From positions 28,792 through 92,791 of the forward strand of contig CAYRNR010000011.1 in assembly GCA_964425605.1 (NCBI GenBank): a stretch of DNA of 64,000 nt. Reading direction: 5' to 3'. A program made the translations under genes and the position numbers. The stretch is from CAYRNR01 sp964425605. Its GTDB lineage: Bacteria > Myxococcota_A > UBA796 > UBA9615 > CAYRNR01. The stretch's first letter is position 1; each line of letters opens with the position of its first letter. The notes beneath the pieces were generated by a model, which searched no databases, was not told the origin of the DNA, and saw only the letters and a program-made list of their open reading frames with translations. Positions 9,319 through 18,191 of the stretch are shown piece after piece.

Positions 9319-10797
9319 ATGGACCGTGGCCGAAAGATCGTTCTCGTGAGGGCGAGCCCTGGTGTCTACCAGGGCGTGCTGGGCGCGCGGCTCCCCCTCG
9401 CGCTGCTGCGCGTCGCCAGCACGCTGCACGAGACGACCCGTGTGGTGCTCATCGACCAGGCGCAGGACCGCCGCTGGCGGAGCCGCCTGCGCGAGGAGCT
9501 GTCCACGGGTGATCCGCTGGCCGTGGGGCTCGGCACCATGACAGGTCCCCAGCTCGGCCACGCCATCGACATCAGCCGCACCGTCCGCCAGGCCGCCCCT
9601 GAGGTACCCATCGTGTGGGGTGGAGTGCACCCCTCCCTCTTTCCCGAGCAGGTGGCCCGCAGCCCGCTGGTGGACTACGCGGTGGTGGGAGAGGGTGAGC
9701 GGACCCTGGCCGAGCTGGTCGAGACGCTGGAGGGCCAGGGCGATCCCTCGGGCGTCCTCGGGCTGGCCTACGAGGACGGCGGCGACGTGGTGCGCACGGG
9801 ACCGCGCCCCTTCGTGGATCTCGACAGCTTGCCTCCCCTGCCCCTGTCGCTCGTGGACTTCCAGGGGTACATGTGCACGGATTTCGGGGTCCCGAGGGTC
9901 ACCGAGTACGAGTCCTCCCGCGGCTGCCCGCACGACTGCGACTACTGCTACAACAAGACCTACAACCGCCGCCACTGGCGGGCGTTCTCCGCCGAGCGCG
10001 TGGTGGAGGAGATGGCCGACCTGCACCGGCGCTTCGGCGTTCGCGGGTTCTTCTTCGTGGACGACGAGTTCTTCGTCGATCTCGAGCGCGCGCGGGCCAT
10101 CCTGGAGGGGGTGCTGCAGCGCGGTCTGGACCTGAGGCTCTCGTTCCAGGGGGGCCGCATCGACTCGTTCCGGCGGATGGACGACGAGACCCTCCGGCTG
10201 CTGGCGCGGTGTGGGGCCCACGCCGTCCAGTTCGGCCTGGAGAGCGGGAGCCCGCGCGTCCTGGAGTTCATCGACAAGAACTTCGACCGCGAGGACGTCC
10301 TGGCGCTGAACCGCCGGCTGGCCCGCGTCGGTGGGATACGTCCGTACTACAACTTCCTGCTGGGCTTCCCGGGCGAGACCCGCGACGAGATCGACGAGTC
10401 CGTCCGGCTGGGCTGGCAGCTGCTGCGGGACAACCCCCTCGCCACGCTGGGCGTCTACCACATCCTCACCCCGTACCCGGGCTCGGCCCTGTTCGACCGG
10501 GCCGTGGGCGAGGGATTCACGCCGCCCTCGAGCCTCGACGGCTGGGCACGCCTGGACTGGGGCAAGTACGACCTGCACGCCAACTGGTCCCCCTGGCTCA
10601 AGCCGGAGGATCACGAGTACGCCCAGCGCGTCGCAGCAGCCTCCCTGTTCGTGGATGACAAGGTCGCCCAGCGCACGACCTCGCGGGTCCGGCGGCTGGC
10701 CGCGAGCCTCTACCGGCCCATCGCTCGTGCGCGCTTCAGCTGGGCCGGCTTCGACCGCATGCCCGAGCGCGTCCTATTCGACCGCGTCCTGCGGTGA
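9319..10797 (+). CDS. B12-binding-type radical SAM protein
   Basis: 492 aa. It has the same two-domain build as the gene before it: a Rossmann-like N-terminal domain with WGGVHPSLFPE and VVGEGERTL, then the cluster motif GCPHDCDYC (Cys203, Cys207, Cys210) and a barrel with FGLESGSPRVLEF and GFPGETRDEI. The two neighbours are clearly diverged rather than recent duplicates and probably catalyse different steps. The gene is translated 19 bases after its neighbour, so the pair is likely co-transcribed. Its last 24 bases overlap the 3' end of the convergent membrane protein gene. No DxHxxG motif is visible, so true cobalamin dependence is uncertain. Reaction unknown. Confidence 0.87.
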   Translation: MDRGRKIVLVRASPGVYQGVLGARLPLALLRVASTLHETTRVVLIDQAQDRRWRSRLREELSTGDPLAVGLGTMTGPQLGHAIDISRTVRQAAPEVPIVWGGVHPSLFPEQVARSPLVDYAVVGEGERTLAELVETLEGQGDPSGVLGLAYEDGGDVVRTGPRPFVDLDSLPPLPLSLVDFQGYMCTDFGVPRVTEYESSRGCPHDCDYCYNKTYNRRHWRAFSAERVVEEMADLHRRFGVRGFFFVDDEFFVDLERARAILEGVLQRGLDLRLSFQGGRIDSFRRMDDETLRLLARCGAHAVQFGLESGSPRVLEFIDKNFDREDVLALNRRLARVGGIRPYYNFLLGFPGETRDEIDESVRLGWQLLRDNPLATLGVYHILTPYPGSALFDRAVGEGFTPPSSLDGWARLDWGKYDLHANWSPWLKPEDHEYAQRVAAASLFVDDKVAQRTTSRVRRLAASLYRPIARARFSWAGFDRMPERVLFDRVLR

Positions 10798-12015
10798 GCG
10801 CCGGACCGACCGCAGATCGGACCAGGCGCCCGGAACCAGCAACAGGCCGGGGATGGACGCCCCGAGGGTGTCGACCACGTGGAACACCAGCGTGAAGGCG
10901 AGGGCGCGCTCGGCGTCGATCTCCGGGCAGCAGATCGCCAGGGCGAGCAGACAGGTCGCGTGGAAGGTCCCCAGCGCCGTGGGGGCGGCGGGGACCAGCT
11001 GGGCCAGGGTCGTCAGTCCCGCGATGCCCACGGTCGCGGTCAGCGCCGAGCGGAGGTCCAGACCCAGCGCGAGCAGCATCGGCAGCGGGGTGGTCGCGAA
11101 GACCACCCAGCACGCCAGGTTGAGCCCCACCGCAGCCCAGAATCGTCGGACGTCGCGGGTCACACCGAGCGCGACCTCCACGGGATTCCAGTGGCGGTCC
11201 CAGATCCTGGCCGCGGCGGGTGACACCCGCGCGGCCAGCCCGCGCATCAAGCGCCCGAACGCCTTCCTCTTGAGGCTGATCACGGCGAGGAGCACCGCGG
11301 CGGTGAGGGAGACGGCCGCAAAGGAACGCAGCCCGGCGTCCAGCGACTCCTCGGACAGGGAGAACGGCGGCTCGATGTCGGTGCCCACTGCGTTGGCGAT
11401 CCCGTCCGCGATGGGGACGAACGCGAACATCGCCCCGAGCAGGATCAGGATGCACCCCAGGTCGAGCACGCGGGCGATGACCAGGGACGTGAGGATGCGT
11501 CCGAAGGGGAGGCCAGACCAGCGGGAGAGCAACCACGCCTTGGCCACCTCGCCCCCGCGGGCCGGCACCACGCTGTTGACGAGGTTGCCCAGGCATATGG
11601 CCCTGGCGGAGAGCGCGAAGGTCACCTCGGGTGCCCCGGCCAGGAGATATCGCCACTGCTGGGATCGCAGCGGGATGCTCGCGCAGATGACCAGCGCGGA
11701 CGCCAGCGACGCCCAGGGGGAGAGGTCGAGCAGCGCACGCCCCACGGCGGGCACGTCGACCCGCTTGAACAGCCACCAAAGCAACGCCACGCTGACCAGC
11801 GCCCCCAGCGTCGGACCGATCCAGGATCGCAGGCGGCGGCGGTGGGCGTTGGGGCTCGACGCAGTGGGATTCGGCGCTTGGGTCAAGGTACAGGTAGTTG
11901 AACAGGAATCGCCGCCGCTGGCAATCCACCCGGTGCGCCGTGGGCGGCGAGGAGACGCACGCGGCGCCCGGTTTCCAGCGACCCGGATGAATCGTATGAT
12001 CAGCAGCTCAGCCAC
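10774..12015 (-). CDS. LPG synthase-type (UPF0104/AglD-like) integral membrane protein
   Basis: Up to 413 aa. From about residue 65 the protein has seven or eight hydrophobic spans with family-typical segments: RSQQWRYLLAG, LGNLVNSVVPARGGEVAKAW (the conserved N-x-x-P-x-R-x-G-E region), and LTTLAQLVPAAPTALGTFHA. The family includes the membrane part of lysyl-phosphatidylglycerol synthases and putative lipid or glycolipid flippases. The start is uncertain: ATG 12015 gives a poor basic, low-complexity N-terminus and leaves only 11 bases to the divergent ATG at 12027; a TTG at 11886 (residue 44) would be more typical. Placed among radical SAM, carbamoyl- and methyltransferase genes, export of a lipid-linked product is a reasonable inference. 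Confidence 0.83.
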   Translation of the reverse strand: MAELLIIRFIRVAGNRAPRASPRRPRRTGWIASGGDSCSTTCTLTQAPNPTASSPNAHRRRLRSWIGPTLGALVSVALLWWLFKRVDVPAVGRALLDLSPWASLASALVICASIPLRSQQWRYLLAGAPEVTFALSARAICLGNLVNSVVPARGGEVAKAWLLSRWSGLPFGRILTSLVIARVLDLGCILILLGAMFAFVPIADGIANAVGTDIEPPFSLSEESLDAGLRSFAAVSLTAAVLLAVISLKRKAFGRLMRGLAARVSPAAARIWDRHWNPVEVALGVTRDVRRFWAAVGLNLACWVVFATTPLPMLLALGLDLRSALTATVGIAGLTTLAQLVPAAPTALGTFHATCLLALAICCPEIDAERALAFTLVFHVVDTLGASIPGLLLVPGAWSDLRSVRRSPQDAVE

Positions 12016-12026
12016 GGGAGTCCTCG

Positions 12027-15000
12027 ATGGTCGACGAAGTCACACAACGCGTCCCGAGCCGCCCCGCTCCGCTCACCGGCGACGGGCGACGGGTGATCCT
12101 CGGTGCGCAGCTGGCCGGCGCCGACCTCGCGGGCGAGGACTTCACCCAGCACGCCTTGAAGAACGTCGACCTGTCCGGTGCGAATCTCGCCGGCAGCCAG
12201 TGGATCGGCGCGCGTCTCGAGCGCGTGAACCTGGCTGGGGCTGACCTGACCGACGCGGATCTGCGCGGAGCGGAGCTCAAGACCGTCGACCTCTCGGGAG
12301 CCGAGCTCGGCGGCGCGAACCTGTGCGGCGTCGAGATGGGCTCGGTCGACCTGAAGGGAGCGAAGGCGAAGGGTGCCGTCCTCACGGGGTGTTCGGTGGA
12401 GGACGCCGACTTCTCCGAGGCCGAGCTGACCGAGGTCCAGTTCGACGGCGCGACCGTTCGCTCGTCGACGTTCGACCACACGGCCCTGGTGGAGTGCCGG
12501 ATCAGTGGCACGACGCTGGAGCAGTGCGAGTTCACGGACGTGGCGTTCGACCGCTGCGATCTGTCGGCCCTGCGCGTGGATCGCGGTCAGTACGTCCGCA
12601 CCACCCTGACCGGCTGCGAGGGGAAGGGCGCGGCGTTCATCCGGGCGCGCCTGCAGACCCTGACGGTCGGCGATTCGACGCTGACGGCCTGTTTCCTGAA
12701 CCGATGCGACGGGTTGACGCCGGAGGAGACCGAGGCGCTGCGCGAGGCCGGCGCGAAGATCGGCCCCGCGGGTGGGGGGGTCTTCGGTGGCAAGGGCGAC
12801 CGGGCACCCGACGATCACGTCGGCGAGCAGATCGGGGCAAAGGACGCCCCCAAGGGGGGAGGCGAGGACGCTGTGGTGATGTGCAGCGCCCGGCTGCCCC
12901 GCCTGAAGTGGTCCGAGGCCAGCCTGGGGGGTGTGAACCTGGCGAACGCCGAGCTGAACGGCACGTCGCTGAGCCAGGCCGACCTGCGCGGCGCAGACCT
13001 GCGGTCCGCGGAGTTCTCGGGAGTCGACCTCTCCGACGCAGACCTGCGGGGAGCCGATCTCCGGGGAACGATCCTCGAGGACACCCTCCTGACGCGAGCC
13101 CGGCTGGACGGCGCCGACCTGCGAGGCGCCTCGTTGACGTCGGTCAACCTGACCGGCGCCAGGCTGGACCAGGCGCGCCTGGACGGGTGCCGCATCGAGG
13201 ACGGGATGCTCAGCAGGGTCTCGCTCACCGCGGCGAGCGCGCCCGCTGTCGTGACCCACCACTGTGCGTTCCGCGACACGGTGTGGACCGAGTGCGAGCT
13301 GAGCGGCAGCCACCACCAGCACGCTCGCTTCGAGGGGGCTGTCTTCGATCGCTGCCAGCTGCGCGGCATGAGGCTGAAGGGAGCCAACCTCGCGCGTCTC
13401 TCGGTGGCTGGCTCGGACCTGGAGGGATGCCTCCTCGCGCGCTGTCACGGTCTGAGCGGCGAAGCCCGGACAGAGCTGGAACGGGCAGGCGCCCACTTCC
13501 AGGTGTCCCTGCTGGCCCGGGCCCGGCAGGAGTTCGTCGGCCGGCCACGCCTGCGGTGGGGCCTCGCGGCAGCGTCCGCCGCGCTCGCGGTCGTCGTCAT
13601 CGTGCTGGTGAGCGTTCCGGCCACGTGGCCGACGTCGTGGCTCCTCCAGCGAATGGGGACCATCGTCGACCTGGACACCCAGAAGGACTGTTCCCGGTAC
13701 GTCCGGCTCGGCAGGGTGTTGCAGCGGCGGGAGACCCCCAAACCCGCGGAGCAGGCCACGGCCCTGCTCAGGATGGACGCCTGCTTCGACGTCCTGCCCG
13801 AGCTGCGCGGGGAGCGGGTCGGCCTGCTCGGCCGCGTCGAGGAGATCCTGAACCAGCGGCTCCAGGACGACTCCATGGAGGCGGCGGAGCGTTTCGACAT
13901 CCTGAACTCGCTGAGGGATGTCTACATCGCCCAGGGGGCGAATCAGGGTGACGATCCGCGCTGGTCCGACATCCACCAGCAGCTCGCCAGGGCCATCACG
14001 GCCATGCCCATGTCCCCCTTCGAGGAGTTCTACCGCTACGAGCCCGTCCTCGAATCGCTGGTGGTGCTCGGCGAGTACGACCTCGCCACCCAGATCATCG
14101 AGCGGATGGCCAAGCACCAGGACGAGGCGACCCTCTGGACCACCTTGCTCCTCCTGCTCGACCAGATCGGGCTCGAGCTGGGCCCGGCCGAGGCCGTGGC
14201 GTTCGCCACCCAGCTCGGCGCCTCGGCCGTGATCGAAGACCACCCCGTGGGCGCGATGGTCACCCTGGCCCACGTGGATCTCCTGCTCTCCGGAGAACAG
14301 GAGGAGGCCGCGGCGGTTCTGGCCGACTCGGTCGAGGCGGGGGAACGGCCGGCCTCCGGATTCCTCGCCGCGCTGATCCGCGCCCGGATCGAGCTGGCTG
14401 GCGAGCGGGCGGACGAGGCGCTGGTCCACCTCTCGAGTCTCCCCACCGAGGAAACCGTCTCCTCGGAGCTCCTCGGTCACGCCGCGCTGACGCGCATGGA
14501 GGCGCAGCTCGCCGGCGGCGCCTCGCCCGAGGCGTTCGACGACATCGTCGCCTACCTGGAGGCGGTCGAGCAGCCCTCCGTGGCCGAACGGGTGGTGGGC
14601 GAGGCCGTGGAGCGGGCCGTGGCCGGAGGGGCATTCGCCCAGTTCACGGAGCGAACGGAGGCCATCGAGAACCCGGTGGTCGTCCAGATCCTCGCGGACG
14701 CGAATCTCCAGCTGGAGAACCTGCGCCAGCGCGCCCTCGCCGGAGACCTCGCGGCCGATGATCCGCTGGTCGTGGCGGTCCTCCAGTCGGGGGACCACGA
14801 GGGAATCCGCGAGGTCGTGGCGCTGCTGCTGGCGGTGGAGACCGAGGCGGAGCTCGGGGAGGTCGTGGCCGAGCTGACCGCCATCGCCGGCGAGGTGGGA
14901 GGCGACGCAGGACCGATCGTGGGTCTCACCCTGGCCGAGGGTGCCCTGTACGACCGCGCGTCGCCGCACCTGGCCAAGCAGGTCGCGGACGAGCTCGACC

Positions 15001-17450
15001 TCTGGTCCACGGTGGACGAGGCGCACATGGGAACCCTGCTGGAGGCGTCCGCGCTCGTGGCCCTGGCCGAGGAGGACTTCGCCGGTGTCGAGTCGATCCT
15101 GGAGAGGGCGACCAGGCTCGAGTCGAGGGACGGGAACATCCTGAGCAGCATCGCAGGGAACGCCATGGCCCGGCTGCACGAGCTCGGCCGGTGCGAGGAC
15201 GCCGTCGACATCGCCGACTCCGTCCTGGACCACATCGACGAGCCGATGGGGCGAGCGTACTGCCGCGAACAGCTGGTGATGTGCCTGGTCGCGCTGGATC
15301 GAACGAGCGACGTGTCCCGGGAGGTGTCCCGCCTGGCCAAGGAGTCGTCCCCGTGTCTGGCGAAGCAGGCGGAGGTCCAGGCCCACGACCTGGCGGGCAA
15401 GGCCGCCATCGACCGCGCGCCGATGCTGGCCGCGTGTTCGAAGGGCGGCGTCCCGTCCGACCACTCCCTGCGGGTCATGGAGTATCTGTGCAACAGGGGC
15501 GACTTCCAGGACGCGAGGGGGCTCCTCGACGCAGTCGGCGTGGTCGAACCCCACTGCAGGGCCCAGTGGACGGTCACCGAGGCGATGATCCTCGAGTCGG
15601 AGGGCCGCACCGACCAGGCCCTGGCGGTGCTGGACGAGGCGTACGGGGAGACCACCGAACCCTGGGAGCGGGAGATGCTCGCCACCACCCAGCTGAGCCT
15701 CCTCGCTGGGGCGAAGGACGGAGACGGGATCGTCGAGCGCTACCTTCGATTCTCGAGCGGTCTCCCGGCGTCCGAACGCCGCCAGCTGTGGACCCGGGCA
15801 GCGGAGTCCCTCATCCAGGTCGGACAGAAGGAACGCCTCGCCGATCTCGGCGAGGATCCCGAGTGGCTGGACTCCGTCTCCGGCTCCGTGGCCCTCTCCG
15901 AGGTCCGCCTCCAGCTGGACGACGGCGACGTGCACGGGGCGCTCGGTTCCATCGAGGCGTTGCTCGAGGGCACGCTGGAGCCCTCGATGGCCGAGGAGAT
16001 CGGGTGGTACCTCTCGGAGGCCGCGCAGACTCCGGGAGCGGAGACTCGCGCCCTGGCCAGCATGGAGGTCCTGCTGGAGAGCCTCGAGCGCGGCGGCGAC
16101 GCCTGGCTGTCGCTCAGCGTCGAGGCGGCCCGGATTCTCGACATGGTCGGGCGACCGGTCGAGGCGCTCGAGACCATCCGGGAACTGGTGGCCCTGGACC
16201 TCTCGTCCCAGCAGCTGGAGGCCATGAGCGACACGGCCGCCGCCATCGCCGGGAACAACCTCGATGCCGGCGAGTTCGAGGCGCTCCTCTCGCAGCTGGA
16301 GGCCAAGGGTCTGGCCGCCGACCGGGTGCTGTACGCGCGCCTCGGCGCCGCGTCCGGCATGCTGGGCAAGGAGGAGATCGAGGACGCCCGAAAGGTCCTG
16401 GAACCCATCGAAGGCCGCGCCCTCACGAGCCACCAGCTCCGCGGCCAGTACTGCACGTTCGTCGGCGCCTGGTACGAGCCCGAGAAGGACGGCCAGCTGA
16501 AGGGGCTGCTGGCACGATTCAAACCGGCGGATCCCGACGCCGAGTGTCTGGCCTGCGTGGACATGGTGCGCTGCCTCCCGTGGGACTCCGAGGACCAGCT
16601 CGCGGCGCTGAAACGGGCGGCCGAGGGGTGCTCCGCCGGACTCCTCGACCTGTGGGACATCGAGACGATGGCGGACACCCTCAGCGGCGCCGGGCAGGGC
16701 GACGAGGCCCTGAAGTTCCTCGACGCGCATGCGTCGGCCGTCTCGGCCGCCGATGGACCGCGGCTTCGTATGATCCGGGCACGAACCCAGGCCTCGGCGG
16801 GAGATCTGGAGTCCGCCCGCGAGACGCTGGAGGTGCTCGCCGTGGACCCCTCCGACCTCCCGGTCGCGGCCGAGGCCATGGCCTGGCTCCTGATGTCCGT
16901 GTACCCGCAGGACGAGACGCCGGCGAGCGCGGTGGTGAAGCGGACGGATGCCGCCCTGGAGCTCGTGGGCGAGGGGACCGCAGAGGCGCGCATGATCCGC
17001 TCCCAGCTGGTCGAGTTCCACGCCGCGAAGGGGGACACGAGCGCGGCGATCGAGCTGCTGACCGAACTCGTGGCGGACATGCCCGAGGGGCTGGGGAGTG
17101 AACGAGCGCGAGCGCTGACCCGCCTGGCGCGCCTCCAGCTGGAGAAGAACGAGGGGCGACCCAACGCCGCAGTGCGTCGCAACGTCGACGAGGCCATCGC
17201 GGCTTCGCGACCAGGCGAATGTTGTCTGGAGGAGCTGATCTACCTGAAGCCAGCCCTCGAGATCGTGCGGCGTACCGGCGAGGGCCGGGACGCTTGGGAT
17301 GTCCTCCAGCAACAGATGGCCGACCTCCCCGAATCCGAGTCGCAGCCGTTCTTCGACGGCGTGACCTACGAGCTCGACATGTGCGGAAACGCAGCCATCG
17401 CGGACGAGCTTCGCCAACAGGCCATTCCCGAGGAGCCGGACCCGGGCTAG
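12027..17450 (+). CDS. Giant pentapeptide-repeat / TM / TPR-like protein
   Basis: 1,807 aa. Residues 25-255 and 289-496 are two pentapeptide-repeat blocks (A(D/N)LxG pattern, e.g. LRGADLRSAEFSGVDLSDAD), each ending in a matching cap: RCDGLTPEE in the first and RCHGLSGEA in the second, exactly 246 codons apart, so the domain is tandemly duplicated. A single hydrophobic helix follows at about 509-535 (LAAASAALAVVVIVLVSVP). Residues 540-1807 are alpha-helical, Ala/Leu/Glu-rich and TPR-like. There is no signal peptide, so the beta-helix is predicted cytoplasmic and the long helical part extracytoplasmic. It is the first gene of a five-gene run ending in the 6,049-aa protein. A scaffolding or sensing role is inference only. 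Confidence 0.85.
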   Translation: MVDEVTQRVPSRPAPLTGDGRRVILGAQLAGADLAGEDFTQHALKNVDLSGANLAGSQWIGARLERVNLAGADLTDADLRGAELKTVDLSGAELGGANLCGVEMGSVDLKGAKAKGAVLTGCSVEDADFSEAELTEVQFDGATVRSSTFDHTALVECRISGTTLEQCEFTDVAFDRCDLSALRVDRGQYVRTTLTGCEGKGAAFIRARLQTLTVGDSTLTACFLNRCDGLTPEETEALREAGAKIGPAGGGVFGGKGDRAPDDHVGEQIGAKDAPKGGGEDAVVMCSARLPRLKWSEASLGGVNLANAELNGTSLSQADLRGADLRSAEFSGVDLSDADLRGADLRGTILEDTLLTRARLDGADLRGASLTSVNLTGARLDQARLDGCRIEDGMLSRVSLTAASAPAVVTHHCAFRDTVWTECELSGSHHQHARFEGAVFDRCQLRGMRLKGANLARLSVAGSDLEGCLLARCHGLSGEARTELERAGAHFQVSLLARARQEFVGRPRLRWGLAAASAALAVVVIVLVSVPATWPTSWLLQRMGTIVDLDTQKDCSRYVRLGRVLQRRETPKPAEQATALLRMDACFDVLPELRGERVGLLGRVEEILNQRLQDDSMEAAERFDILNSLRDVYIAQGANQGDDPRWSDIHQQLARAITAMPMSPFEEFYRYEPVLESLVVLGEYDLATQIIERMAKHQDEATLWTTLLLLLDQIGLELGPAEAVAFATQLGASAVIEDHPVGAMVTLAHVDLLLSGEQEEAAAVLADSVEAGERPASGFLAALIRARIELAGERADEALVHLSSLPTEETVSSELLGHAALTRMEAQLAGGASPEAFDDIVAYLEAVEQPSVAERVVGEAVERAVAGGAFAQFTERTEAIENPVVVQILADANLQLENLRQRALAGDLAADDPLVVAVLQSGDHEGIREVVALLLAVETEAELGEVVAELTAIAGEVGGDAGPIVGLTLAEGALYDRASPHLAKQVADELDLWSTVDEAHMGTLLEASALVALAEEDFAGVESILERATRLESRDGNILSSIAGNAMARLHELGRCEDAVDIADSVLDHIDEPMGRAYCREQLVMCLVALDRTSDVSREVSRLAKESSPCLAKQAEVQAHDLAGKAAIDRAPMLAACSKGGVPSDHSLRVMEYLCNRGDFQDARGLLDAVGVVEPHCRAQWTVTEAMILESEGRTDQALAVLDEAYGETTEPWEREMLATTQLSLLAGAKDGDGIVERYLRFSSGLPASERRQLWTRAAESLIQVGQKERLADLGEDPEWLDSVSGSVALSEVRLQLDDGDVHGALGSIEALLEGTLEPSMAEEIGWYLSEAAQTPGAETRALASMEVLLESLERGGDAWLSLSVEAARILDMVGRPVEALETIRELVALDLSSQQLEAMSDTAAAIAGNNLDAGEFEALLSQLEAKGLAADRVLYARLGAASGMLGKEEIEDARKVLEPIEGRALTSHQLRGQYCTFVGAWYEPEKDGQLKGLLARFKPADPDAECLACVDMVRCLPWDSEDQLAALKRAAEGCSAGLLDLWDIETMADTLSGAGQGDEALKFLDAHASAVSAADGPRLRMIRARTQASAGDLESARETLEVLAVDPSDLPVAAEAMAWLLMSVYPQDETPASAVVKRTDAALELVGEGTAEARMIRSQLVEFHAAKGDTSAAIELLTELVADMPEGLGSERARALTRLARLQLEKNEGRPNAAVRRNVDEAIAASRPGECCLEELIYLKPALEIVRRTGEGRDAWDVLQQQMADLPESESQPFFDGVTYELDMCGNAAIADELRQQAIPEEPDPG

Positions 17451-17461
17451 ACTGCCCGGGT
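17440..17461 (+). terminator. Hairpin between two operon genes, no T-tract
   Basis: An 8-bp perfect inverted repeat (ACCCGGGC, six-base loop TAGACT containing the stop of the upstream gene, GCCCGGGT). It spans the stop codon of the 1,807-aa gene and lies just before the ribosome site of the lipoprotein gene. No run of T follows, so it is not a standard intrinsic terminator; it could reduce read-through or protect the 3' end of the upstream message. Confidence 0.3.
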
Positions 17462-17471
17462 GAGGTCGACC

Positions 17472-18191
17472 ATGAAACAGACGTTGTTCCACGCCGGAAT
17501 CCTCGCCGCGGCCCTCGCGCTCCTGCCCGCGTGCGACCGCCCCTCGGACCCGGCTGCGCAGCTCCAGCCGATCGGTCAGCAGGGCTCCCCCTGGACGACC
17601 CCCGCCGAGCCCGTCACCGCCGATCCGGACACCGCCGCCCGGTGGACCGCGGTGGACGCGGCCCTCGACGCCTGGACGCCCATGCTGGAGGACGCGGCGG
17701 GCGACGCGCAGGACGGAAAGGCCGAGCACGATCTGAAGCGGGTGTTGCTCGTCATGACCGAGGACGACGTGCTCGTACGATTCGAGCTCGGTGCGGCCCC
17801 TGCGGCGGGCGACAAGGCGGACATGAGGTTCTGGCTGGAGCAGGGCAAGCAGTTCCTCACCGTCGACACCAAGAGAGCCTCGCCGACCCGGGAATGCACG
17901 CTCTCGGAGGTGGGTACGGACGTCCAGTACCACATCCACGAGTGCCACCGCGTGGTGGACAACGTCGTGGACATCGCGCTGCCGCGCAAGGAGATGCCGG
18001 CGCACATCGACCTGACCAAGGAGTTCTGGATCTCCGGACCGCAGGTCTGCTGCAAGGACGCCGACCGGACCGAGCCCATCGATCGCCTGGATGCCTCGCA
18101 GGTGGTCTGGCGCGCGCCAGCCGAGGAGCCAGCCGAGCAGCCGGCGGAGCAGCTGGCGGTGCAGCCGGCGGAGCAGCCGGCCAAGCAGTGA
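17472..18191 (+). CDS. Putative lipoprotein with PAEQ-rich tail
   Basis: 239 aa from the ATG at 17472, chosen because a GAGG ribosome site lies 6 bases upstream and the resulting signal peptide ends in the lipobox LLPAC; a GTG at 17460 is in frame but badly placed. After the lipidated Cys the mature part is a mixed alpha/beta domain of about 190 residues that has a CTLSE and an ECHR segment and ends near the paired cysteines of QVCCKDAD. The last 22 residues are a low-complexity run of PAEQP-type repeats. The stop codon overlaps the GTG start of the next radical SAM gene, so the two are translationally coupled. Family not recognised; probably an envelope partner of the other products in this operon. 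Confidence 0.75.
   Translation: MKQTLFHAGILAAALALLPACDRPSDPAAQLQPIGQQGSPWTTPAEPVTADPDTAARWTAVDAALDAWTPMLEDAAGDAQDGKAEHDLKRVLLVMTEDDVLVRFELGAAPAAGDKADMRFWLEQGKQFLTVDTKRASPTRECTLSEVGTDVQYHIHECHRVVDNVVDIALPRKEMPAHIDLTKEFWISGPQVCCKDADRTEPIDRLDASQVVWRAPAEEPAEQPAEQLAVQPAEQPAKQ

Noticed and set aside
12000..18005. A 2,001-codon open frame on the minus strand
   Set aside because: It is antisense to the pentapeptide/TPR gene and the lipoprotein gene and has low-complexity Gln/Arg/His/Leu composition; open antisense frames are expected in GC-rich coding DNA with strong third-position bias.
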